Source of the DNA: Alphaproteobacteria bacterium
GTDB taxonomy: Bacteria; Pseudomonadota; Alphaproteobacteria; Acetobacterales; Acetobacteraceae
DNA length: 6,161 bases
Direction of reading: 5' to 3'
NCBI GenBank assembly: GCA_013298245.1
Contig: JAAFHD010000225.1
Coordinates: forward strand, 1-6,161
The first letter of the stretch is position 1, and each line of letters starts with the position of its first letter. Shown in pieces: positions 1-5,540 of the stretch. The translations under genes and the position numbers were made by a program. A model generated the notes under the pieces. The model was given only the letters and a program-made list of their open reading frames with translations. It had not been told where the DNA came from and ran no database searches.

Positions 1-81
1 GCGCCCGATTGCGCGCACGAGCTTCGCAACCGGGCCGCGCCAGCCGGATCGCCAATGGGCGGCATGATCGAAGAGCGTCAT
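1..81 (-). CDS. 5' end of a minus-strand gene of unknown function (partial)
   Basis: An open frame begins at an ATG whose complement lies at 79-81 and runs leftward off the window, giving 27 residues that begin MTLFDHAAHWRSGW and end RAIGR. The start is supported by a good Shine-Dalgarno sequence, GAGGG on the minus strand (89-93), 7 bases upstream of the ATG. Most third codon positions (20 of 26 after the start) are G or C, as in the rest of the window. The segment has an amphipathic, basic and tryptophan-rich look with no signal peptide. It would be divergent from the gene starting at 153, with a 71-base spacer. I do not recognise a family from so few residues. Plus-strand alternatives for this stretch (a frame ending at 67 and one ending at 156) lack comparable support, but cannot be excluded without the flanking sequence. 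Confidence 0.5.
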   Translation of the reverse strand, partial: MTLFDHAAHWRSGWRGPVAKLVRAIGR

Positions 82-105
82 CGGCGTGCCCTCGGCGGGC
101 CGATG
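79..105. promoter_or_regulatory. Inverted repeat in the divergent spacer, over the minus-strand start codon
   Basis: CATCGGC (79-85) and GCCGATG (99-105) are perfect 7-base inverted arms separated by 13 bases. In the minus-strand transcript the ATG sits in the 3' arm and the GAGGG ribosome site sits in the loop. The repeat could be an operator shared by the divergent genes, or an RNA hairpin limiting translation of the leftward gene. No T tract follows on either side, so a terminator is unlikely. The structure is seen; the role is inferred. Confidence 0.4.
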
Positions 106-152
106 CCGCACGGACAAGACTGCGGACGCACAGCACAGAAGGCCGCGAAAGC

Positions 153-845
153 ATGACAACGCGCGCTGATCCCTCTCGCGCCGCGTCGATCGAACGCGTC
201 CTGGCGCAATGGTCGCTGGCGCGGCTTGACCCCGCGCGCGCATCGCGCGGGCCGCTGGTGATGGACCGCCGGCTGACCACCTATGCCTCCACCGGGCCAG
301 AGGTCCTGGCGGCGGCCCATGTGCCCGATGCAGCCAGTGACGCCTTCCGCGCCGCGCTGCTGGAGACCGCCCGGCGCGGCGGCTTTGGATTGAACCTTGA
401 TCTGGACGGGTATCTCGCAACCATCACCGCGGTGCGCGAACTGCATGTGATCTTCGAACCGGTCGGAGCAGATTTTGGCCCGCAACTCAACGCGATGGGC
501 TTCACGGGCAGTGCCGGAATCTGGCGCGCGCATGATCCCGATTGGCGCATCCCGCAGGGCGGCGCTGAATGGGGTGGCCAGGTGTTTCCCTGCCTCGGCT
601 ATGTCGGTGATCAGGGCCAACCGCCGCAGGCGTTGCGCCATGTCAGTGGGTTCTATGTCGCGGCCTTGCCGCCGGGTGTTGCGGCCAGCCACGCATCGCG
701 CGGCCATCACTTCGTCCACGATATCGAAACGCGCGGCGTGGAGCGCATGCGCGTGGTCGTGGCGCTGGACACAGCAGCGGCGGACATGACCGCGCTGCTG
801 GAATACGGGCTCGCGGCGCTGTTCTGCGGCGGCATTGCAGCGTGA
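153..845 (+). CDS. Hypothetical protein, 230 residues, cytoplasmic, family not recognised
   Basis: I do not recognise this protein. The ATG at 153 is chosen because AGAAGG (137-142) lies 10 bases upstream; the frame stays open to position 9, but that extension is very Arg-rich and overlaps the likely divergent gene. The product has no signal peptide and no clear membrane span, although the last 16 residues (LLEYGLAALFCGGIAA) are hydrophobic. The N-terminal half is helical and Ala/Arg-rich. The centre (about 105-130) is rich in Gly and aromatic residues (FGPQLNAMGF, GIWRAHDPDW). A His cluster, HHFVHD at 185-190, could bind metal, but this is speculation. Codon use matches its neighbours. It stands 140 bases before the DUF1176 gene with hairpins between, so cotranscription is doubtful. 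The gene call is fairly firm; the function is unknown. Confidence 0.85.
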   Translation: MTTRADPSRAASIERVLAQWSLARLDPARASRGPLVMDRRLTTYASTGPEVLAAAHVPDAASDAFRAALLETARRGGFGLNLDLDGYLATITAVRELHVIFEPVGADFGPQLNAMGFTGSAGIWRAHDPDWRIPQGGAEWGGQVFPCLGYVGDQGQPPQALRHVSGFYVAALPPGVAASHASRGHHFVHDIETRGVERMRVVVALDTAAADMTALLEYGLAALFCGGIAA

Positions 846-874
846 TGTGAGGGGCCTGCGCTGCTGCCCGAGAT

Positions 875-888
875 GTGCGCCAGCGCAC
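875..888 (+). terminator. Compact hairpin 30 bases after the 153-845 gene
   Basis: GTGCGCCAGCGCAC is self-complementary apart from its central CA, so it can form a 5-6 bp GC-rich stem. The identical 14-mer occurs at 5424-5437, shortly after the cyclase stop codon. No T run follows. A competing stem pairs CAGCGC (881-886) with GCGCTG (896-901). A role in 3'-end formation or mRNA protection is inferred only from position. Confidence 0.35.
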
Positions 889-926
889 CCGCACGGCGCT
901 GCGCCAGCAAGCATCATGGGTGCGAT

Positions 927-958
927 GTTGGCGCGCGCGGAAATCGGGGCGCGCCAAC
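927..958 (+). promoter_or_regulatory. Strong 10-bp stem-loop in the leader of the DUF1176 gene
   Basis: GTTGGCGCGC (927-936) pairs perfectly with GCGCGCCAAC (949-958) around a 12-base loop. It ends 16 bases before the GGAG ribosome site (975-978) of the next gene and 69 bases after the stop of the previous one. It could terminate the upstream transcript, or form a 5' leader structure if the promoter lies upstream. There is no T tract, and the ribosome site is not paired in this structure. Confidence 0.4.
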
Positions 959-985
959 CGCCCATTGCACCCCCGGAGACCCAGC

Positions 986-1933
986 ATGAACCGACACCCG
1001 CGTCATCTCCTGCGTGGCCTCACGCTGTTGTTCAGTGGCTGGCTTGCGGCGACGGCGGGCGCTGCTGAAAGCCGCATCGCCCGCCATGGCGACTGGATGG
1101 TGGGCTGCGACAATCTCGGGCGCTGCGCAGCGCTCGGGATGTCCAGCGCCATCGATGCGACGGGTGCGGGTGTTGCGATCCGCATCGCCGGTGATGCATT
1201 GGCGCCAGGTGGCTGGTCGATGGCGTTGATCCCGATCGGCGCAAGCCCGAGCGGGCTGACCATCGGCCCGTCCGCGGATGCGCTGGTGCCCGCAGATGCG
1301 CGCCGCGACCTGGATGCCGCGCAGACCGCGCGCTGGCTTGACGCCTTGCGCAGCGGCGTGCCGATCACGCTCCATGGGCCGGATGCGGCGCGCTGGTCCG
1401 CGCCTTCGGCCGAGGGTTTCACGCAGGCTTGGCGCGAATTGTCCCGCGCGCGGTTGACCATGCCGCCGGGCACGCGCGGCCCCGAGCGCAGGCGGCTCGC
1501 ACCCGCGGTCGAAGTGTTCTCATCAAGCCGCCTGCCGGTGCAGATGCTGCATGTCGCATGCCCCGATGGCGGCCGCGACTTGCGCCGCTTCGCCTGGGCC
1601 AACCAGGCGACGCTATGGTCGGTCACCTGCGCGGGCCCCCGGCAGCTTTGGCTGCTGGAGCCCGCGCCGTACCAGAGCCTGGTGCCGCTGCAATTGCCCG
1701 ATGCCGGCGCTGCGTCCATCGCGGCCGGCACGGCGGGCCTGACCAACAGCGCGTTCGAATTCGACTTCGGCATCCTGCGCGCCTCGGAGCACCCGCCTGG
1801 CCGCGAGGATTGCGGCATCCAACGCGCCTGGGCCTTCGATGGGCGCGAATGGTACCTGCTGGAGCGGCGCGAAATGCCGCGTTGTGTCGGCCTGGAGCCG
1901 TCGGACTGGATCGCGACCTATTCCCGGCGCTGA
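986..1933 (+). CDS. Secreted DUF1176-family protein, 315 residues
   Basis: The precursor begins with a typical Sec signal peptide: basic residues at 3-10, a hydrophobic stretch at 12-24, and an Ala-rich cleavage region near 24-27 (AGAA/ES). The mature protein matches the DUF1176 pattern at both ends. Near the N-terminus it has GDWMVGCDNLGRC (35-47). Near the C-terminus it has a Cys (276), the AWAFDGREWYLL segment, then MPRCVGL with Cys300 and a final DW-x3-YSRR. Six cysteines (41, 47, 192, 215, 276, 300) suggest disulfides in the periplasm. DUF1176 has no established biochemical role that I know of; its members are exported proteins about this long. The ATG at 986 follows GGAG (975-978) by 7 bases and is the only start that gives a signal peptide at the N-terminus. 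The gene is flanked by strong hairpins and looks monocistronic. Confidence 0.9.
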   Translation: MNRHPRHLLRGLTLLFSGWLAATAGAAESRIARHGDWMVGCDNLGRCAALGMSSAIDATGAGVAIRIAGDALAPGGWSMALIPIGASPSGLTIGPSADALVPADARRDLDAAQTARWLDALRSGVPITLHGPDAARWSAPSAEGFTQAWRELSRARLTMPPGTRGPERRRLAPAVEVFSSSRLPVQMLHVACPDGGRDLRRFAWANQATLWSVTCAGPRQLWLLEPAPYQSLVPLQLPDAGAASIAAGTAGLTNSAFEFDFGILRASEHPPGREDCGIQRAWAFDGREWYLLERREMPRCVGLEPSDWIATYSRR

Positions 1934-1940
1934 AGCCGGC

Positions 1941-1968
1941 GCGCGATGTGCCGTGCCGCACATCGCGC
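1941..1968 (+). terminator. Perfect 11-bp hairpin just after the DUF1176 stop codon
   Basis: GCGCGATGTGC (1941-1951) pairs without mismatch with GCACATCGCGC (1958-1968) around a 6-base loop, starting 7 bases after the stop codon at 1931-1933. Position and stability fit a 3' end of the transcript. The following bases contain no run of T, so it is either a non-canonical terminator or a stabilising 3' hairpin. Confidence 0.55.
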
Positions 1969-2073
1969 ATGCCGAACCCGCCCTATTGAAGCGGCAGGGG
2001 GGCGCTCCCTCGGTCCGCGACGGCGCGCCGCCGCCGCGATCAACAGTGGCACAGGATTTCAAGGACACAGCCC

Positions 2074-2604
2074 ATGGGCAGCATCATCGCCATCGCGCGG
2101 AAATCGTTTCTTGTGATGATCTCGATCATCGGCCTTGCGGTCGGCTTGGGCATGGTGGGTTACGCTGCGTGGTCAGCACCGCACGCCCGCGCCAGCCTGC
2201 AGACCGCCGAGGGTGTCGTCAGCGATGCCGCGCGCGTCTCGCGCACCAGCCGGCGGACGCGCTCGACCAGCGTGCACTACAACATCACGCTGCGGCCCAA
2301 GGATGGCGGCGCGGAACTCGCGCTGCAGGTGCCCGGCAACGAAATCGGCGAGACGGATGTGCGCTCCCTGATCGGGCGCATGGTGCGCGCGGAATTCGAC
2401 AGCGAACGCGATGTCTATGTCCTGCGCAGCGGCAATCGCGATGTGCTGACGTATGAGAACACCGTCGAGCGACGCAACCTGGCGTTGCTGCAATACCATG
2501 TCGATGGCATCGCGCTGCTGATCGGCAGTTCGCTGGTCATGCTGCTGGGCTTCCTGCTGGGCTATCGCAGGCTGCGGCGGGAGGCAGCGGCGGCCGGCGC
2601 GTGA
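2074..2604 (+). CDS. Membrane protein with two spans and an extracytoplasmic beta-rich domain, 176 residues
   Basis: The protein has a short basic N-terminus (Arg9, Lys10), a membrane segment at about 12-33, a hydrophilic domain of about 105 residues, a second segment at about 145-164, and a basic tail (YRRLRR). The positive-inside rule puts both ends in the cytoplasm and the central domain outside the membrane. That domain looks beta-rich (EGVVSDAARV, SVHYNITLRP, ELALQVPG, VRAEFD, VYVLRSG). This layout resembles DUF3592-type proteins, in which two spans flank a small beta domain, but the match is by architecture only. The ATG follows AAGGA (2061-2065) by 8 bases. The gene ends 10 bases from the converging regulator gene, so the two 3' ends must share or overlap termination signals. 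The function is unknown; an envelope role is an inference. Confidence 0.85.
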   Translation: MGSIIAIARKSFLVMISIIGLAVGLGMVGYAAWSAPHARASLQTAEGVVSDAARVSRTSRRTRSTSVHYNITLRPKDGGAELALQVPGNEIGETDVRSLIGRMVRAEFDSERDVYVLRSGNRDVLTYENTVERRNLALLQYHVDGIALLIGSSLVMLLGFLLGYRRLRREAAAAGA

Positions 2605-2614
2605 TGCCCTGCCG

Positions 2615-3304
2615 TCATTCCGCCTGCTGCATCGCGCGGCCGATCCGCGTGCGGATGCCATCCGGATCGGGCAGGATCAGCGCGCCGCGCGTTCTGGCCA
2701 GCAGCCCATCGCGTTGCATCGCACCCAGTTCGCGCGTCACCTGTTCGCGCCGGCAGCCGATGCGCGACGCCAGCTCATGATGAAATGGCGGCGGCGAGAT
2801 GACGCGCGCGGGTGCCATGCCAGGGCGCGGGGCGGACAGCCGCAGCAGCTCCGCGTAGAGGCTGTGGCGGATGTCCAGAACGGTGTGTTCCAGCAGCCTG
2901 TTGTTGAGCTCGCGCACGCGCCTGGCCAGCAGCTGCATCATGCGCGCAGACAGCGCCGGCGACGCGGCGAGAATTTCGCGAAACAGTGGTTCGGCCACGA
3001 TGCAGATCGCCGCCCTGGTCAGCGCCGTGACATTGGCCGAACGCGACGTGCCGTCGATCGCGGAGAGTTCACCGAAGAACTCGCCCGCCCTGAGGTCGGC
3101 CAGGATCAGCTCCTTGCCGCCAGGCGTGCGCAGCTGCACCCGCACATCGCCCGAGAGCAGGAAATACACATCGGTGGAGGCTTCCTCGAAATCGAGGATC
3201 GTCTGGCCCTGTTCGAAGCTGCGCCAGGCGCAGCGGCGCTCGAACAGCCCGAGGTCGAGATCGGCGGCGTCGCGGAAGAACAGGATATCCGAAAGCGACG
3301 ACAT
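2615..3304 (-). CDS. Crp/Fnr-family transcriptional regulator with cyclic nucleotide-binding domain
   Basis: This is a 229-residue cytoplasmic regulator. Residues about 5-120 form the cyclic nucleotide-binding beta-roll, with VYFLLSGDVRV (46-56) and the phosphate-binding cassette GEFFGELSAIDGTSRSA (74-90). Glu79, Arg88 and Ser89 align with E. coli CRP Glu72, Arg82 and Ser83, which hold the ribose and phosphate. A long dimerisation helix follows (LLARRVRELNNRLLEHTVLDIR). In an ungapped alignment its Leu-Asn replaces CRP Thr127-Ser128, which contact adenine. The C-terminal winged helix contains HHELASRIGCRREQVTRELG. No Fnr-type N-terminal Cys cluster is present. I chose the ATG at 3304 because GGAG on the minus strand (3309-3312) precedes it by 4 bases; an in-frame ATG at 3331 adds nine residues but has no good ribosome site. 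The gene is divergent from the cyclase, which is a likely ligand source, and the shared spacer is a natural place for autoregulation. Confidence 0.95.
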   Translation of the reverse strand: MSSLSDILFFRDAADLDLGLFERRCAWRSFEQGQTILDFEEASTDVYFLLSGDVRVQLRTPGGKELILADLRAGEFFGELSAIDGTSRSANVTALTRAAICIVAEPLFREILAASPALSARMMQLLARRVRELNNRLLEHTVLDIRHSLYAELLRLSAPRPGMAPARVISPPPFHHELASRIGCRREQVTRELGAMQRDGLLARTRGALILPDPDGIRTRIGRAMQQAE

Positions 3305-3308
3305 GCCA

Positions 3309-3312
3309 CTCC
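3309..3312 (-). promoter_or_regulatory. Ribosome-binding site favouring the shorter Crp start
   Basis: GGAG on the minus strand lies 4 bases before the ATG at 3304. The spacing is short but usable. The alternative ATG at 3331 is preceded by no purine-rich motif, so this site decides the start. Both starts leave the nucleotide-binding domain intact. Confidence 0.5.
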
Positions 3313-3432
3313 GCAGGGATTGCTTGCGCATCGGTAGAGACCACGCGCGCGCGCTGCCCGCAACCCGGCCTTCATCCGGCCAGGGGTTCGCAATACGCTC
3401 GGTTGCGGCGGCAGGGCGATGAAGGCACAGGG

Positions 3433-3474
3433 TAGAGCATGATCCGCTCGCAAAGGCTCGCGGATCACGCTCTA
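3433..3474. repeat. Long imperfect palindrome of the TAGAGC type between crp-like and cyclase genes
   Basis: TAGAGCATGATCCGC (3433-3447) is the reverse complement of 3460-3474 (GCGGATCACGCTCTA) except for one base pair (3439/3468), with a 12-base spacer holding a GCTCGC-type direct repeat. A third, shorter inverted copy of the outer motif, GCATGATGCTCTA, lies at 3491-3503. From memory, intergenic palindromes beginning TAGAGCAT and ending ATGCTCTA are scattered through many alphaproteobacterial genomes, so this is probably a repetitive extragenic element. It could also act as a bidirectional hairpin, or as an operator in the divergent spacer. Confidence 0.65.
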
Positions 3475-3490
3475 GCCCATCCGATTGAAC

Positions 3491-3503
3491 GCATGATGCT
3501 CTA
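3491..3503. repeat. Extra inverted copy of the TAGAGCAT end motif before the cyclase
   Basis: GCATGATGCTCTA ends in the same GCTCTA as the right arm of the palindrome at 3433-3474, and its reverse complement begins TAGAGCAT like the left arm. It lies 19 bases before the cyclase start codon, so it is in the mRNA leader if transcription starts upstream. It suggests two adjacent or nested repeat units. Confidence 0.5.
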
Positions 3504-3522
3504 GACGAACGGAACGAGGCGG

Positions 3523-5409
3523 ATGATGAAACGGAAGATCGCGGCGATCATGGCCGCCGATATTGCCGAATACACCCGCATCGTCGCCGAGGACGAGGAG
3601 GAGGCGATCGCGCGGCTGGCCGCCTATCGCCTGGTGTTCGATGAATTCGTGGCCCGCGCGGGCGGGCGCGTGTTCAACACCAGCGGCGATGGCGTGATGT
3701 GCGAATTCGCAAGCGCTGTCGAAGCCACGCGCTGCGCCATCGACATCCAGGAATCGCTGCGCACGCGCAACCTGGGCTTCCCGCCCGGGCGGCAGATGCA
3801 TTTCCGCATCGGCATCGCCATCGGTGACGTCATTGATCGCGATGGCGATCTGCTGGGTGATGGCGTGAACATCGCAGCGCGTCTGCAATCCCTGGCCGAG
3901 CCGGGTGCCTTGTGCGTCGCGCGCAATGTGCAGGAAGCGGTGGCGAACAAGATTGCCGTCTCCTTCCGCGACCTCGGCCGGCGCGAGGTGAAGAACCTTC
4001 CCTATCCCGTGCATGCCTTCCAGATCGCCATTGGCGGGCTGGGCACGACGGCGCCGGGCCGCCGGATTCCCGGGCGCTGGTCAGTGCCATCGCCAGCGCG
4101 TTGGTTGGCGGCGGGGATGGCGATCGCCGCTGGTGGCGCCGGGCTGTATTGGCTGGGCCGTGCCGAACAGGCGCGCGCACCGATCACGGTCGTGGCGTTG
4201 CTGCCTGAGCCCCAGCCAGGTGCTGCCGAGGCGCTGACGCCCGCGCAGTCCTTTGATCGGCTCGCGGGGGCAGGGGGGCTGCTGCGCGAGCCGTCCACGG
4301 CGGCGGAATTCTACCACAATGCGCGGCTGTTCGAGGCACGCGGCGAGACCGCCAATGCCCGCCAGGCCTACCTGGCGCTGGCGGCATTGGGCGGTGAGCA
4401 CATCGACCCGCTGCTGCGCCTGGCGGCGCTGATCCGCGCGCAGGATGGGCGCGCCGGCGCGCGCGAGGTGTTCGCCGAATTGGCGCGCGGCACCAACCGC
4501 GCAGCGCAGCTTGTGCACGCGCAGCAGTTCGAGGGTGCTGAGCGGCTGCGGCGCATCGCGGCCCTTGCCGAACAGCTGCGGCAATTCGGCCCCGTCCACG
4601 CCGTGCTGGCGATCGAATTCGGCGAGGACCGCCAGAACACCCAGACCATCGAGGAAATGCGCAGCGAACGCGCCGCCATCGCGCAGTTCCTGGCGGCCGA
4701 CCGGGAGGGCGAGCTGGTGCCCTATTTCCTGGACCAGAGCGTGCTTGCGCAGTGGCTGGACCGCGCGCAGCGCCGGGCCGCCGCACTGGCGGCATTTTTC
4801 ACCGAACAGCGCGACGCGGTCTCGGCGCAATTCGCGCGCTCCAATACGGGCTGGATCGGCAGCATCGTCACCCCCGAACCCGCGACGCTGCTGGAATACC
4901 GCATCGGCGATGCGCGCGAATTCCAATCCACCGGCTTTCTGCAGGTGGCCGATCCACGCACCGGCCGGCCGATGCCCAACCCCAGCTTCATCTTCCCACC
5001 GCAAACCGGCCGCAGCGAGATCGCGTTGCGCTACGCGGATGCCAACGGCACGCCATCGCCCGTGACCATGCTCGCCTTCGATCCGCGCGCAGCACTCGCG
5101 CGGGGCTTGCGCGAACAGTTGCAACAGGCACCGCATGCATGGCTCACCTTCGCCGCCGACGGGCAGGTGAATGTCGCGCAGCTTGTCACCCATCGCTGCG
5201 CGATCGAACGCATGGAGATCGGCTTCGACGGCCAGGAACCATCGCGCCAGGTCGTATTGCCGCCCTGCGATCTGGCCAATCCCTATGGCGTGCCCAACGC
5301 CGCGGCGGCGCGGCTGGCGCTGCCGCCCGGGATCCGCCGCGTATCCCTGCGCCTGACCTTCATCGGCGGTGAGCAATCCGAGGTGCAGCACTTCGCGCGG
5401 CCGGAATAA
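3523..5409 (+). CDS. Membrane-anchored class III adenylate/guanylate cyclase with C-terminal extracytoplasmic domain, 628 residues
   Basis: Residues 4-169 form a class III catalytic domain making a 3',5'-cyclic nucleotide from an NTP. Asp13 (MAADIAEYT) and Asp56 (NTSGDGVMCEF) are the metal ligands. Asn116 and Arg120 (GDGVNIAARL) are the transition-state residues, and Asp109 fills the second base-specificity position. The first specificity position, usually Lys in adenylate cyclases, is Asn52. A single membrane span lies at about 194-211; Arg180, Arg181, Arg185 and Arg193 before it predict a cytoplasmic catalytic domain. Outside follow a TPR-like helical part (258-322), more helices to about 440, and a beta-rich end to 628 with only two cysteines (559, 582). 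A cyclase domain placed before a membrane span and a TPR region is known in alphaproteobacteria; I do not recognise the last 180 residues. GAGG at 3516-3519 lies 3 bases before the ATG at 3523 and 6 before the one at 3526, so the second may be the true start. Active catalytic residues are seen; the substrate is not determined. Confidence 0.97.
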   Translation: MMKRKIAAIMAADIAEYTRIVAEDEEEAIARLAAYRLVFDEFVARAGGRVFNTSGDGVMCEFASAVEATRCAIDIQESLRTRNLGFPPGRQMHFRIGIAIGDVIDRDGDLLGDGVNIAARLQSLAEPGALCVARNVQEAVANKIAVSFRDLGRREVKNLPYPVHAFQIAIGGLGTTAPGRRIPGRWSVPSPARWLAAGMAIAAGGAGLYWLGRAEQARAPITVVALLPEPQPGAAEALTPAQSFDRLAGAGGLLREPSTAAEFYHNARLFEARGETANARQAYLALAALGGEHIDPLLRLAALIRAQDGRAGAREVFAELARGTNRAAQLVHAQQFEGAERLRRIAALAEQLRQFGPVHAVLAIEFGEDRQNTQTIEEMRSERAAIAQFLAADREGELVPYFLDQSVLAQWLDRAQRRAAALAAFFTEQRDAVSAQFARSNTGWIGSIVTPEPATLLEYRIGDAREFQSTGFLQVADPRTGRPMPNPSFIFPPQTGRSEIALRYADANGTPSPVTMLAFDPRAALARGLREQLQQAPHAWLTFAADGQVNVAQLVTHRCAIERMEIGFDGQEPSRQVVLPPCDLANPYGVPNAAAARLALPPGIRRVSLRLTFIGGEQSEVQHFARPE

Positions 5410-5423
5410 CCACGCGTCGCGAG

Positions 5424-5437
5424 GTGCGCCAGCGCAC
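5424..5437 (+). terminator. Compact hairpin after the cyclase stop, identical to 875-888
   Basis: GTGCGCCAGCGCAC begins 15 bases after the cyclase stop codon and is an exact copy of the post-stop palindrome at 875-888. It forms a 5-6 bp stem. No T tract follows. A 3'-end role is inferred from its recurring position. Confidence 0.35.
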
Positions 5438-5440
5438 AAC

Positions 5441-5452
5441 ATGCTTCGGCAT
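5441..5452 (+). promoter_or_regulatory. Small hairpin closed by a cUUCGg tetraloop
   Basis: ATGC-TTCG-GCAT forms a 4-bp stem with the exceptionally stable C(UUCG)G loop in RNA. It sits 3 bases after the preceding hairpin in the spacer following the cyclase gene. It may be chance, but it adds to the dense structure of this spacer. Confidence 0.35.
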
Positions 5453-5467
5453 CACGGGCTATCCCTT

Positions 5468-5487
5468 GTGCATCCGGACAGATGCAC
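5468..5487 (+). promoter_or_regulatory. 7-bp perfect inverted repeat in the cyclase-downstream spacer
   Basis: GTGCATC (5468-5474) and GATGCAC (5481-5487) are perfect inverted arms around 6 bases (CGGACA). It is either an RNA hairpin or a protein-binding dyad upstream of the small secreted protein gene. No recognisable promoter hexamers accompany it. Confidence 0.35.
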
Positions 5488-5500
5488 TGCCCGGCGCCCG

Positions 5501-5540
5501 GCCTCCGCATCGCGTCCCTGCCCCATTGCGGTGCGGAGGC
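5501..5540 (+). promoter_or_regulatory. Strong 13-14 bp stem-loop upstream of the small secreted protein gene
   Basis: GCCTCCGCATCGC (5501-5513) pairs with GCGGTGCGGAGGC (5528-5540), with one T-G wobble and possibly one further G-T closing pair; the loop is about 12 bases. It lies 51 bases before the ATG at 5592 and 91 bases after the cyclase stop. It could be a terminator without a T tract, a 5' leader element, or part of a small RNA. The pairing is clear; the role is unknown. Confidence 0.45.

Noticed and set aside
1..156. Plus-strand 3' ends of an upstream gene: a frame ending at 67, or a frame ending at 156 with an ATGA overlap
   Set aside because: The ATGA overlap at 153-156 is tempting, but the translated residues look random and the third-position bias is weaker. 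The minus-strand start at 81 has a ribosome site at good spacing. The edge position leaves some doubt.
78..965. A 295-residue minus-strand open frame opposite the gene at 153-845
   Set aside because: Its composition is Arg/His/Cys-rich and low in ordered motifs. The plus-strand frame has better codon bias and a ribosome site, and the minus-strand frame overlaps the likely true leftward start at 81.
875..985. Longer DUF1176 product from the GTG at 875
   Set aside because: It would add a basic, Trp/Arg-rich extension ahead of the signal peptide, cross two strong hairpins, and ignore the GGAG site before 986.
2016..2040. CGGCGCGCCG palindrome and surrounding GC repeats before the two-span protein gene
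   Set aside because: A 10-base GC palindrome is expected by chance at this base composition, and it has no supporting context.
3385..3430. Possible promoter or CRP box around CGCAA-N9-TTGCG (3389-3407)
   Set aside because: Spacing does not fit the TGTGA-N6-TCACA class. TTGCGG at 3403 has no acceptable -10 about 17 bases on, and the reverse orientation fares no better.
3485..3510. TTGAAC as a -35 box for the cyclase
   Set aside because: The nearest TA-rich hexamer (TAGACG at 3502) is only 11 bases away, and nothing resembling TATAAT lies at 16-18 bases.
2615..5409. Pycsar-type antiphage system (class III-like cyclase plus cyclic nucleotide receptor)
   Set aside because: Pycsar effectors join a sensor to a TM, TIR or other toxic domain. 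Here the receptor is a Crp-type protein with a winged helix and no effector domain, and no defence genes are nearby.
4081..5442. A 453-residue open frame on the minus strand opposite the cyclase
   Set aside because: It is antisense to a clear cyclase gene. Its His/Arg/Gln/Gly-rich composition is typical of the reverse frame of GC-rich coding DNA, and it has no recognisable domain.
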